Source: Zygnema cylindricum (Eukaryota > Streptophyta > Zygnematophyceae > Zygnematales > Zygnemataceae). Taken from it: a stretch of DNA of 64,000 nt. Made by a program: the position numbers and the translations under genes. Positions 25,224 through 36,064 of this stretch are shown here, one piece after another; position 1 is the stretch's first letter; the number at the start of each line of letters is the position of its first letter. The DNA is taken from positions 40,001 through 104,000 of the forward strand of contig JBBHKE010001307.1 in the NCBI GenBank assembly GCA_037447655.1, written 5' to 3'. The notes beneath the pieces were generated by a model. It had not been told where the DNA came from. It searched no databases and saw only the letters and a list, made by a program, of their open reading frames with translations.

Positions 25224-28200
25224 ATGAGTGGTCACCGGAATGAAAAAGATCAAAAGTCAGAAAAGGAAGAATTGCAAGGCCAGTTAAAGAATTCCAATGA
25301 AGAAATTAAACGGCTTCAGCAGCAGTTGCAATCTGTGTCAACTCTAGCGTCCAGATTGGAAGCTTCCACTTTATCTGGCCAGGTAGTTTCTGATTATCAA
25401 GACTGGTGTGTACTTGAAATGTTCTTGTTATTTTTTTTAACATTTTCAGGATTTTAGCGTTTTACTATGTTTTTATTATGGCCTCTATGTTCTTCTAATT
25501 GGGTTGTATTACAGTTGACGAATGAGTGTATACCGTTTGGAGGATGCTGAATATGTATTGCTGAAGTTTTGCTGCATGTTTTTTTACAGGTGAGACTGCC
25601 TAATGTCAGCTGAAATGTCTTAAGAAATTTATGTCCTGTCGTTTTTAGTAGACATGGAAAACTGTAGGTTTGGGCTTCCAGAGAAGCATGGAGCGGTAGT
25701 GTTTTTGTGGATAAATTTTTCTTTTTTGAAGGCTTAGCTAATTTTTGCTGCTAAAATTCTGGTAGCGACAAGGTCGTCATGCTATACATGTATACTCCGA
25801 TTGAATCATCACCGCCCTTCAGGGGTTAGAAGTTAGTTGCTATAACTAATTGTCAGTTCTAATTGTAGAAGATTATTGAAGATGTTGCTTGTGCTAATTA
25901 TAGGCTGTCAATATATGAATCAGTCACTTGAACATGCATGTAACTCTACTCTTATAATGTTGGCCCAGCTATGTGGTATCCACATTATAAATTCAACAAG
26001 ATGAACTACTTCTTGTTGTTGAATGCTGTTGTTGATGGCACTTGATTCCTTTTGGCTATTTTTTGTAATAATGAGTTTTTTTTTCCCTTTTTTCTCGCTC
26101 AATTTCAAGAAATATCACATGAATGCCTACCGTTTTATGAGCATTTTGTCGATTGTTTACCTTTTCGTATTAACTATCGCTGCTTGATATGTGGTTAATG
26201 TTTTGACTCACATTTGTTATATGCATTGGTTATGTAATCTCGGGAGCCTTTCAAACTATTGTTGGAGCTCAGCTTGCTTTGATTCCTTCCAACATTCTTT
26301 TACTTAAACAACTAGCTTAACGACAACACTTGAATGCGTCTACTCAACAAAATGTCTGTAAAACCGATGCTTATAAAGATTGGCTGGGTTTTATGCTGCA
26401 GGCAGTCGCTGTCTTCGCAGAGCTCTTAGATTCACTTATTGTTGATATTGCCTCTGAGTCACATCGTGCTGCTCGGCTTGGACTCGATAATTGCTTCGAC
26501 TCAGACGAATGGGAGGAAACAACAGTAGCCGGCCCATCCGGTCAGGCATCGAATTCAATTCCCGAAAACAGCAAATATACAGTTGACGTTTTTGGTCAAA
26601 GTCATCCGACAGTTGCAACAGATAGTTTCGATTGCCTAAATTGCGGTCGTACGGTGACAGCAGGAAGATACGCACCCCATTTAGAAAAGTGTATGGGCAA
26701 GGTAAGCTCGACTTTTTCTACTCTTTGCGTTTTTTTCAGTCTTTGCTGCAGAAATATCACGACATGTCTCAGCAATAACTCAACTTAGAATGGGTCAGAG
26801 AGCAGAGGACTAATTCTTGAGTTACAAATGTGAAATGGGGGATATAGGGCCGGAATGCCAGTCGTTTGGCGAGTCGAAATATAAGTGCTGTTCAACAGAA
26901 TAGGAGACAAAGGGCAAGTCCTGCCCCCCCTGCTTCAAGAGGAGGTACTGCACTAAGTGCTGGAGCAAATCGGACTCCAAATAGGACACCTTCTTTAACA
27001 CCAGAAGGTTCCCAAAAGAGCGGGTTTGAAGCTGAACACAATACATCTGAGGACAGTTTGGGAGATGAAGTGAGAAAGGTACGGAATTGGTCGGATGTTG
27101 TTACATTTTACACTTTAGATATAGTGTAATGCTTGTTTTCCAGGTCTAGATTGCAGTTTTATTTAAAGCACTAACAATTCAAGATTATTTTTTTATACCA
27201 GGGAAGTGCAGGAATCAATTGAACGTATTGTTTGATTTTTGATGTAATCGCTGATGTGGGCTATTCCAAGCATTTGAATTGCTGTGAAAAATTACCGATT
27301 TTGATTCAGTTTCCCGAATGTTGCAATGCTGTGTGTTTTCTAGGGATACACTGTTGGCTTACTAAATATTGTACGATTGGGCAGAGAATCTGAGTCCGGA
27401 GTTTATCGGCTTGTTTATGAACCGAAGCACATGTCAATGTTTTATTTTTGTTAATTCTTTTCTTTGTAGTCAGGTTGTATTCCGAAAGCTCCTTAGGCAA
27501 CTTAAGTTTAGAACTTCTATTTAGAAAACTATGGAGCAGCATTTAATACTTTTTTTCCTTGTCGAGATTTTACTAGCGAATATTTCAATGCCCTTGAACT
27601 TGGTGATGAATATTTCATGCGAACTGCAGAGTTATTACCAGAATTATTTTTTACCTTTTTTCCTCTTTTGGGTTGGCTTCTGACTTTTCATGACAAGCTT
27701 TAGTTAAACTGTTGGAAAGCTGTTGTTTTGAGGAAGTCTTCAACTTAATCCTGTGTAATACATATTATAGCGGATGTCAAATGATGTACTTCTTTTTGTA
27801 ATGAGTATTTATTTTGATTAATGGCTGTGTAGGACAATTACACCCCTCACTCTCATTTGTATGGCCCAAACTGTTCATGAAGCAAGTCTTCATTAATGGT
27901 TATTTGAGGCTAATTAGTATAATATTGAATATCTTATCAATGTCACACATTTGGTGGGAAAAGTTTTGGTCGTTGCATTGGATGTTTTTTCTTTTTTGTT
28001 GTTGCATGAGTGGAGGCTCTGTTTGATCGCATAAATCTTGTCGCTTTACGTGGCTTTGCTTTATCAAATGTTAAGAAAGCTTTAGGCAATTGAAGGAGAG
28101 GGGGAGGGAGAATGCTTCAAATTCCATATGGTGATTTGTTTCAGGATAAACTCCAAATTCTTCCTACAAACTGGTACGATGGTTTTCTGTCTCCTACAAA

Positions 28201-29832
28201 CTGATAATGGTTCATCTCGTACAGATTTGTCTCTTTATAGAATCATTGTAATGTGTTGGCTCAGACGCATTTGTTTCAAGAAACCGAAAGTTTTTAGAGT
28301 TTTTTTGTCTTGTTTATGACGCTTAATATTATTTTCTGTTGCAGGATTCTTCCCATGGCCAACTTGGAGTGACTCCATTTCAAAAAGGAGGAGCTTCTGG
28401 ACAAGTTTCTGGAAATGTTTCTGGAAAAACTATGGCCCTTAATACCCCTTTTGAGTCAGGAAATCCTGGTTGGATGGGTAATCCCACTGCACTTACTACT
28501 GCCCCGAGAACCGGAAAAAGGGCCTCCTCGAAACATCCTGGACCCAGTCCTAAGAAAAATTTGCCTCAAAATGTAAAACCTCAAAAGTTGCCTCATCCCG
28601 GCCCAAGTTTTCGAGTGGATATAGGAAGTGGGGCAACTTTAGCAACTGGTATGCAGGCTTGTACTAATAACGACCTGGAGGGACCTTCAGAAAATGTTGA
28701 GGGAGGAGTAGAGGGTAGAAATATTACCGACTCCGTGAATCATATGAAAAGTACAGGTTTTCCTCCACCGAATTTGCCTCAAGCGGTTCGAACGAGAGGG
28801 AAAGTCGGGGTTCGAAATGGGGAAAGGGTAAGGAAGACTTCAACTGTACAGTCAGACAGGAGTTGTGATTTCAACATTAATTCTGGTAATGTCTCAAAGC
28901 CCGCAAATTTAGGAGGGGGTAACAAGAATTCTGAATACGAAGCTCCAGGAATGGTAGGAGGAACTACGACAATTTCCGATGGAATGAGAAAAGACGAGGA
29001 TAGTAATATGGAGGGAATGGAGGGGAATCACACAAGAGGAGGAGGAGGAGGAGGAGGAGGAGGAGGAGGAGGAGCAGGTGAAGAACAGGGAGCCTCACAG
29101 AGTTTACAAAGTTCAGTAGAACCTGGAGGTCAAACCGCAATCAGACCGACTCCTCTTGAATTGTCGTTACTTCATAGTAAGGTTGGAAAAGAACCGCATA
29201 GAACTGGGGAGAGAGTTTCCCCGAAATTAGTTTTTAATACTGGATGGGGAGGAAAAAACCCAGGGGCATCAAAACTTGCCAAAGTCCCACGGTTATATAA
29301 GGGAGGAGGTGCTCCGTCGACACCGAAAAATCCTATATCGGGGCAGTCAGGAGGTCCTTTAAATACCGGCGGAAAACTTACAAAACCTGATTCAAAATTT
29401 GATTCAAAACCCGAGTCAGTATTGCACTCCAGTTTACCCAATGGACACGATGAACAAAAAGCCGTTCCCAGTTTGACTGGTCGAGGAAATACGGGAATAA
29501 AACCTGAAAATTCTCGTCGACCGCAAACTAGTAACGTCCAATCAAAACGTTCTAATGAAGCAGCCGAAAGGAAAGATATTGTAACGGAAAATTCAGATCA
29601 GGTTGCTGTGGGAATATCGACAAATTCGACAAATGTGAATGGTCCAGATGTCGACTCTGACTGCATTGAAATTGGACTGCAAGGTGAACCGTTAGTTTTA
29701 AACGTTAATCGAGGGATTGGGAAGGATATGAAAGGGAGAGGACAGGTGGAGAAAGGCTTGAAAAAACGGCAACGCCCACCGCCTAAACCTAAGCCTCCCG
29801 TTAGTACCAGAATTAAAGAGGGGACTGATTGA
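25224..29832 (+). CDS. SGF11: SAGA deubiquitination-module subunit SGF11 with long C-terminal tail, 4 exons
   Basis: Exons are 25224-25382, 26402-26701, 26848-27078 and 28345-29832, GT-AG with matching phases, giving 725 residues. Residues 1-53 form a charged, probably coiled-coil start. Exon 2 carries the helix that in yeast Sgf11 binds its partners (FAELLDSLIVDIASESHRAA) and the Sgf11 zinc finger CLNCG...YAPHLEKC, ending in the family's GKGR. These segments closely match Arabidopsis SGF11, which is only about 180 residues. The family tethers the H2B ubiquitin protease of SAGA to nucleosomes. The last exon adds ~495 residues of Gly/Ser/Pro/Lys-rich, apparently disordered sequence with a polyglycine run (GGA codons near 29038-29075) and a basic C-terminus (KKRQRPPPKPKPP). 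That tail has no recognised family, so its function is unknown. Confidence 0.93.
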
Positions 29833-29916
29833 TTTATTTGTGAACGGCTCCAAACCGTAATTGTTGCAAGCAATGTCAAATGTCAAAATCAAAATTGAAA
29901 TGCCCTTGATTTTTTT

Positions 29917-29922
29917 AATAAA
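29917..29922 (+). terminator. Polyadenylation signal AATAAA after SGF11
   Basis: A canonical AATAAA lies 85 bases past the SGF11 stop codon in an AT-rich 3' flank. It is the most likely poly(A) signal; its use is inferred. Confidence 0.55.
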
Positions 29923-32076
29923 GAGAGTGGCAGTCATTTGCAGTTTTTGGTGTTGTCAATTGCAATTTGTGCCCTGAGAAACAATTGGTTACACGTGTTC
30001 TTTTTTCATCAATTTTCTTGGAAAGAATTGGTATATACTGTGGTTTTTTATTTCTTGTCTAATGTTGTTGTTACCGGGAAGCTCTTATTTATTGAGTACT
30101 CTGCCCATCAGTGAAAAGGGTAAATGCGAAATTAAAATCTTGAAACTCATGTAATGTGGGAGGACATGGCGATTTGTTCTCCACTCCCTTACATAGTGTT
30201 ATTAACACTCTTTTATGGTGTTTAGTCAAAAAAAAATTGCGACCATAGTTGAGTTAGTAACATCCTAGGCTTTGGAGCTTAAAAAGCTCCTGGTTGACCA
30301 TAGAGCACAAAGATATGAATTTATATTCCAAACCGAGGATTATTGAGAGTAAAGTTTTAAAGAGTTTCTGCTTTGATTTCGCTGATAGTGTCTTTATTAA
30401 GAGGAATTTAATTATTCGGTGCACACTGCTTACCGGATAGACACTGGAAAGCTCAATTCGAACAAAGTTTATTCCTTGTTCAGCAAAGTAATTGCATATC
30501 TAACTTAAATTTCATATCTTTCCGTGTATACAAAAAAATACGTTCAGGTAACATATGACCTATAAATGAGTATATTCTTTGACAAAGTATATGAACAAGT
30601 GTATCAATGATTTAGTCAAAGAAATAAAGACGGCGTCATAAACTCAGAGGACGTATTGCGCAAAAAATTGCAAGAAAAAATGGCGACGGGCTTGTGCTTC
30701 ATGCAATGTAACTAGGTGAAAATCCTAAATGGTTTTAACACGTGTCAACCTTTGCATAAAAGAAACTTAGCCATCTCAAGAGAAAGGCACATTCAACATA
30801 CAAGGCCCAACACCCTCCAAATTAAGAAAACACTCACTGAAAAAATCAGAAAAAGAAAATAAAACATCACTCGTTTATTCTTTGCTAATCTGGCAAGGGT
30901 CATGAAATAACAAAACCTCCAAACTCAGAACACTATTAGAAAGATACAAACCTTTCAGCTAAATACGATTTTTTTTTATATGGCTTTTAGGGCCAGAAAA
31001 AACTTATCCTCACGAGTGCATAATGTTGCAATTATGAGTTCCTTGCTTATCTTTTTTGCAAATTTGCTCAGTTGTATTAATTGTTTGTAGTTTTATTTTG
31101 GTTGTTTTGGTTTTTTTTTGTTTTGTAGTGTTTTGGTTTGTTTTCAGCTCTACAATCGCCAAAAAAAAACAACAACCATGTAAAAATGTTCAATAGGAAA
31201 ACCCAATCTGACAACATTTTGTCAATTTGTAAACATATTAGAAAAACAGTGTGATCCTGTCCATAGGAAGAGTTATTTGATACTCTAACAAATAAGGCTT
31301 ATTTTAGGTTATCATTATCTAATAAAGCTTATTATTCTTGAACAAATATATCATTTTACACAAATTTTGCAGCAATTATAGGAGATGAATAATTTTCAGT
31401 AGTGTGAAGGTTTTATTCTCTAAATTCTTCCGTTCTTTTATTTTCTGCCTGTTCACCAATCTCAGTAGCAAATGTAGTGAAAGAAAAGCATGTTTTTAAT
31501 ACAAAACGATGGTTTTTCCTTCGAAGCAATTTGCATCACAGGTTCAGATGACAAAAATATGTTTAAGCTAGCTCTCTGTTCTTCTCAGTTGCAAAGTTTT
31601 TATTTGAAACCTTGTTAAAATAAAAATACAGGATAATAGACAGAGAAGCACCCTTTCCTTCTACAAACAGTCCACAAAATCAATATTACAAAGGGAATGA
31701 AAAGACAAAGTATTCTCGGTTACAAGAAACGAGAATTCTCTAAAAGAAAAAAAAAACACTAAAAGCTGAGATTTAAAACTCACAGGTCTACTAAGAAAAC
31801 GTCATCATTAATTACCAGTCGATGTCAGCAAATGAAAAGAAAACAAACTAGAAAGAGACATACGGAACTTTTGAAAATGAAAAAAAATAAATTTTCGAAT
31901 GTCATTAACTCGAAACAGAAGCATTGTTTTATTTCAAATTTAGTGACGTTTCATTTCATAGCTTTTAAAAGTTGAAATGACATTCGTCTTTGTTGTTTGA
32001 CTCATTTTCTTCTTGATCACATTTTCTCTATCATTTAGGTTTTAAGTTACTTTTATCCTTAACTTCCGGAAAATTA
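29923..32076. other. Intergenic region between SGF11 and the PAP2 gene
   Basis: AT-rich sequence with no supported gene. Around 30190-30260 there is a fragment of the MITE family containing TTATTAACACT and GTCAAAAAAAAATTGCGAC. A G/T-rich run lies at 31085-31145. The last ~200 bases presumably include the PAP2 promoter; nothing specific was identified. Confidence 0.4.
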
Positions 32077-32247
32077 ATGCTTAACTATAGACTACAGACT
32101 GACCTTTTCTTACCTCCAACAGAGTACATTACAAAAAAGTGGAAGAAACATAAAACTTGGGCCTACAAATTGCGTCTCTCTAACTTTTTTTTTTCCTTTT
32201 TTCGTTTTCTCCATCGGCTTTCCGTTCTCTTTCTATTTTTTACGGAA

Positions 32248-32967
32248 ATGGTTGAAAACATGAAAGAAGAAGTCGATAATACATCAATTCTTCCGGATAT
32301 GAAAGAATCATCATTAGCTACAAGAATAATTGATTTTGATAAGGACCTTTCTGCAAAGTTACATCAATTTGGAAACGGAGGGTTTAGATTCATTTTTATT
32401 TTCTTTGAACACACAGGAAATGGTTTATTTTGGATTCCTGTTTCCTTTGCAATCTGGCTCTCCCCTTGGCCTATCCCTCCTCCCCTTCGAGCCTTACTTC
32501 TTAACCTATTTTTGGCGTTTATGGTGGATTTAATGGTGATTGGAACCATAAAGTCAACGGTCAAACGTCCAAGACCAATCTACAATCATGGAATGTTTAT
32601 AGCTTTGGCTCCCGATAAATGGTCTTTTCCAAGTGGTCATTCCTCCAGAGCTCTTTTAATTGCTTCATTTTTTTACTTTTGTGAAGAAATACTTAAGGAT
32701 ATACTTTTTTCTGATGGTTTCCTTAAACCATTGCTTATAGGTCTTTTTGTCTGGGCCATAGCTACAGCTTTTTCAAGAATTCTTTTAGGCAGGCATTTTA
32801 TTATTGATGTTATTGTAGGTTCTATTTTAGGAGTTTTAGAAGTCATTTTTTTCCTTAAGTATCTTCAGGTTTCTTTGGAATTATCCGAGAAATTTCACCA
32901 TTTGGCTCTTGAATGTATTTCCATGCAGCCATCCTGTCCTTCATCAATATTTAAGATTATCAAATAA
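32248..32967 (+). CDS. PAP2-superfamily lipid/isoprenoid phosphatase, intronless
   Basis: The 239-residue product has all three PAP2 phosphatase motifs: K-x6-RP (KSTVKRPRP), SFPSGHSSR with the catalytic histidine, and SR-x4-GRH-x3-D (SRILLGRHFIID). Several hydrophobic segments predict a multipass membrane protein with its active site at the membrane face. The match is best to the small plant and animal enzymes of the PPAPDC2/PLPP6 type, which dephosphorylate polyisoprenoid diphosphates or presqualene diphosphate; substrate is not determined. An upstream in-frame ATG at 32077 would add 57 residues, but these lack family resemblance, so I prefer the ATG at 32248. Lack of introns contrasts with all neighbours and may reflect a retrocopy or an ancestrally intronless gene. 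A candidate AATAAA lies at 33304-33309. Confidence 0.9.
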   Translation: MVENMKEEVDNTSILPDMKESSLATRIIDFDKDLSAKLHQFGNGGFRFIFIFFEHTGNGLFWIPVSFAIWLSPWPIPPPLRALLLNLFLAFMVDLMVIGTIKSTVKRPRPIYNHGMFIALAPDKWSFPSGHSSRALLIASFFYFCEEILKDILFSDGFLKPLLIGLFVWAIATAFSRILLGRHFIIDVIVGSILGVLEVIFFLKYLQVSLELSEKFHHLALECISMQPSCPSSIFKIIK

Positions 32968-33428
32968 CCTTTTGCTTTTTGGATATAGTTAGGGTAATGT
33001 TGTTTTTTTCACTAATGTAAATTTACCGAGAGCATAAGATTTTTTATTTTTTTTTCCTTTGACTTGCCTCCTAGTAAGGGGACAGGTTTTTTTATTTTTT
33101 TTCCTTTGACTTAGTTTTTTTTTTTTTGTCTTTTATAGGTTTTTTCGGAGCAAAACAGTTTGAAATTATAGCACTTTTTTAGTTCAATGTGGTGAGGAAG
33201 GTGTGGATTTACAAACCTTTCTGGAAAATGGTAAAGACTTTCAACCAAAGTTTGAAGGAAAGGAATTTACTATATGCGGTTAAATTGACATGCTATTATT
33301 TACAATAAAATGCTTGAGACTATCTTATGTTCGGATATGTTTGGATTTTATCTTTTCTCACAGGCGATTCTGCTTATCGTCAGAGGCTTTTTATGTTTCT
33401 TAGTCATGTATAGTTTGCATTTTTTTTT

Positions 33429-33688
33429 TCTTAGCTGAAGTACACAGTAAGCAATTCCACATCTTCACAATAAATGGAACTTGACTATATAAACCCTAAA
33501 AATAAAAATAAATGCTTTTTTTATCCAAGTTCCGTTTCCCTTAAATGACCTGACAACGAGCCTTAAATGACTCCCATATCTGCTATAAATTCAATGAGTT
33601 AAAAAAAAAGCATTCATTTTTAGGGTTTTATAGTCAAGTTCCATTTAATTGTGAAGATGTGGAATTGCTTACTGTACTTCAGCTAAGA
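33429..33688. repeat. Long inverted repeat able to form a ~90-bp hairpin
   Basis: The left arm (33429-~33520) starts TCTTAGCTGAAGTAC and contains GCAATTCCACATCTTCACAA. The right arm (~33600-33688) is its near-perfect reverse complement, ending GTACTTCAGCTAAGA. About 75 bases separate the arms. It could be a foldback MITE or a small-RNA hairpin; nothing in the sequence decides between them. Confidence 0.88.
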
Positions 33689-33717
33689 AATAAAAAGGAG
33701 AAAACAAAAAAAAACAT

Positions 33718-33828
33718 ACCCTCTCCCCTCTCCCCTTCCCCCCCCACTCTCCCTCTCCCCCCCTCCCCTCCTCCCTCCCTCCCTCCCTTCCTCTCCCTCC
33801 CTCTTCCCTAGCTCCTCTCCCTCAAAAT
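33718..33828. repeat. Pyrimidine-rich simple-sequence block
   Basis: About 110 bases of C/T only or nearly so on the + strand (CTCTCCCC, CCCTCC units), immediately beyond the hairpin. Non-coding. Confidence 0.85.
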
Positions 33829-34639
33829 CTTTTTTATAATGTTTGGGAATGATTTTTTTTTCCTCTGTTATCTCCATGTTGAGAGAAAACAACTCCATCT
33901 TCTAGTATTATTACCCAATATTACCCAATTTTTGTGAATAAAATTACTCATTTTTTGTTCAAGTTAAATGTCACACCAAAAGAAACAAAACAAAGAAAAA
34001 AAATACTGTGGAAAAAGATCATCACCATAACCAATATTTGCAGAGTTTCTAAACAACAACATATTGAATTGAAAAGCATGATGGTAAACCATCTGAGTTC
34101 AGGGGAACAAAAGGGGTGGCATGGCCAAAACTGAAAAACTATAAGCATGGCAATATAAAACAAAGAAAACAACTGGAATAAAGAAAAATGGCAAGTAAAA
34201 TAAAGCACTCGAACTAAAAACATGATGTATTAATATGACACGAACTTTGAAGATTTTGAGATATCATGATTCCATATTGTAGATGATATTTGAGGAGTAG
34301 AAAGAAAAAAAAAGGCCTCCAGCCAATAGCCATGCTTCGGAACCAAGGACTCAGTGAGAGAAATATCCGAGAAAAAGTTGGGTGGTCCCCCACGAACCTC
34401 ATAGCTACACCGCTCATCGTTATTAGTGTTAAAGATTTATTAGTGTTAATGCAAAATTAGAATTAATAAGACTAATTTAGCGCAAAGAGATGTGGCAGAA
34501 TGTAGTTCTTGTCTTAAAATAATGTTGTTAACTGTATTTTGTGATTTTTGGCCAAAACAAATCGCGACCGAATTAGTGATTTACAGTTTTGCAGCATCTA
34601 CGAACCACAAAACCGAACACGATCCATGGCGCGACAGTG
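33829..34639. other. Intergenic DNA with dispersed-repeat fragments
   Basis: The segment around 34078-34140 (ATGGTAAACCATCTGAGT, then AAACTGAAAAAC) matches repeats near 11178 and, inverted, 12550. At 34406 the left end of a TACACCG-family MITE begins (TA-CACCGCTCATCGTTATTAG). Its right end is not found before the retroelement remnant starts. Confidence 0.45.
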
Positions 34640-36064
34640 CTTTAATTCTTTTTCTATCTACTCAGTCTTTCCGGGCGGGCACCCTACCAATGGAAGAGGA
34701 GCGTGTTCGTACGAGAGCCCAAAGTTACTTATGGATGGGGGGCTCACTTATTCGTCTTCTCTCAGATGGAAGTCACCGGCATGTCCCACGGCCGACGGAA
34801 CGACTATCGCTTATTAACCAGATTCATACAGATCTTGGACATTATGGTACTAAACAGACCTTGAGTTTAGTACAGGCGCGCTATTGGTGGTCAGGCATGC
34901 AGGCCGACGTGGCGTCGGTGCTGCACGCTTGTAACACCTGTGATCGGTTACGGACTTCATTTTCTAACCGGCAGACTACCCTTCAGCCCTTGCATATTCG
35001 AGGTCTCTTTTACAGGTCTCTTTTACAGGTGGTCGTGTGATTTGGCAGGGCCCTTTCCAATTTCTCGAAGGGGCAAGCAATACATCATGATCATGATCGA
35101 GAATTTCAGCAAATGGGTGGAAGTTGTGGCACTCTCGCAGAAGACGGCCAAACTTACCACCGTAGCTTTCAAAGAGCATGTGCTCCTCCAATACGGAGCA
35201 CCCGCAGAAGTACTTACCGACCAAGGAACCGAGTTCCGCGGCGAATTTCAGGAGATGCTGGACGAGGAATTAATCGATCACCGGCGGACAAGTCGAGATC
35301 ATCCTCAAGCAGACGGTTTGGCAGAGAGAGCTGTACAAACCTTTAAGCGTGCTTTGCGTAAATTGCTTAGAAAAACAGATTACGGTGTGGGATGAATCAT
35401 TGGGATATATTGTCAGCCCCTATTATGTGTTGTTTGGTCGAAAACCACTACTAGGTAGGAATGTACAGAAAGCTGCGAGCTTACCTCTGCCTCTTATGTC
35501 TGATTCTTTGTTTTTGGAAGAACTAACCGCCCGAGCGTTGCTTTTCGCTAGAGAAATGCCCATGGCTTTTGAAAACTTGCAGATTGCCCAACATCGCGAC
35601 TCCTTACAGTTTGCAACAACTCGTAGTGGCAGCTACCGGCCAAACAAAAACCCTTCCAGGTGTGGGATTACTTTTATTTGCGGCGGCAACCTTTTGACAC
35701 ACTTGACACGGATGTTTCGGCCCATATTTTGAGGATAACAAAAATCGACGCCAATGGATTATTAAGATTACAAGGAGCCGACACGCGAACGTTGCGGGAG
35801 CATTCAAAAAATTGTGCCCCCTGCTATCTACCCGATCTTTCCCATAGCATGGACCCGTGGCGGATGCCGATTACCGAGGCCACTGAGTGTCAGTTGTGCC
35901 GGCGATCTGATGGAGAAACAACGATGCTTCTCTGCGACTATTGCAATCTGGGATTCCATATGGAGTGTTTGGTTCCACCTCTGCACACAATCCCGGCTGG
36001 ACAGTGGTTTTGCCACGAATGTTGCGACCTACCGGCAGTTTTTACCAGCTCCCCCGCAGGCTAA
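34640..36064 (+). pseudogene. Ty3/gypsy retrotransposon pol remnant: integrase plus PHD finger, frameshifted
   Basis: Read in successive frames, this encodes the integrase H2C2 zinc finger (HTDLGHYG...CNTCDR), the catalytic core with D, D and E in WSCDLAGPF, VLTDQGTEF and DGLAERAVQ, then a C-terminal region carrying a PHD finger (CQLCRRSDGE, LLCDYCNLGFHMECLVPP, WFCHEC). Breaks are visible: a 13-base direct duplication at 35001-35026 shifts the frame before the core, a second shift with loss of core sequence lies near 35370, and a third near 35650. No reverse transcriptase or gag precedes it, so only the 3' part of pol remains and the copy is dead. The PHD finger, a histone-tail reader fold, may have guided integration (inference). 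Confidence 0.9.
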
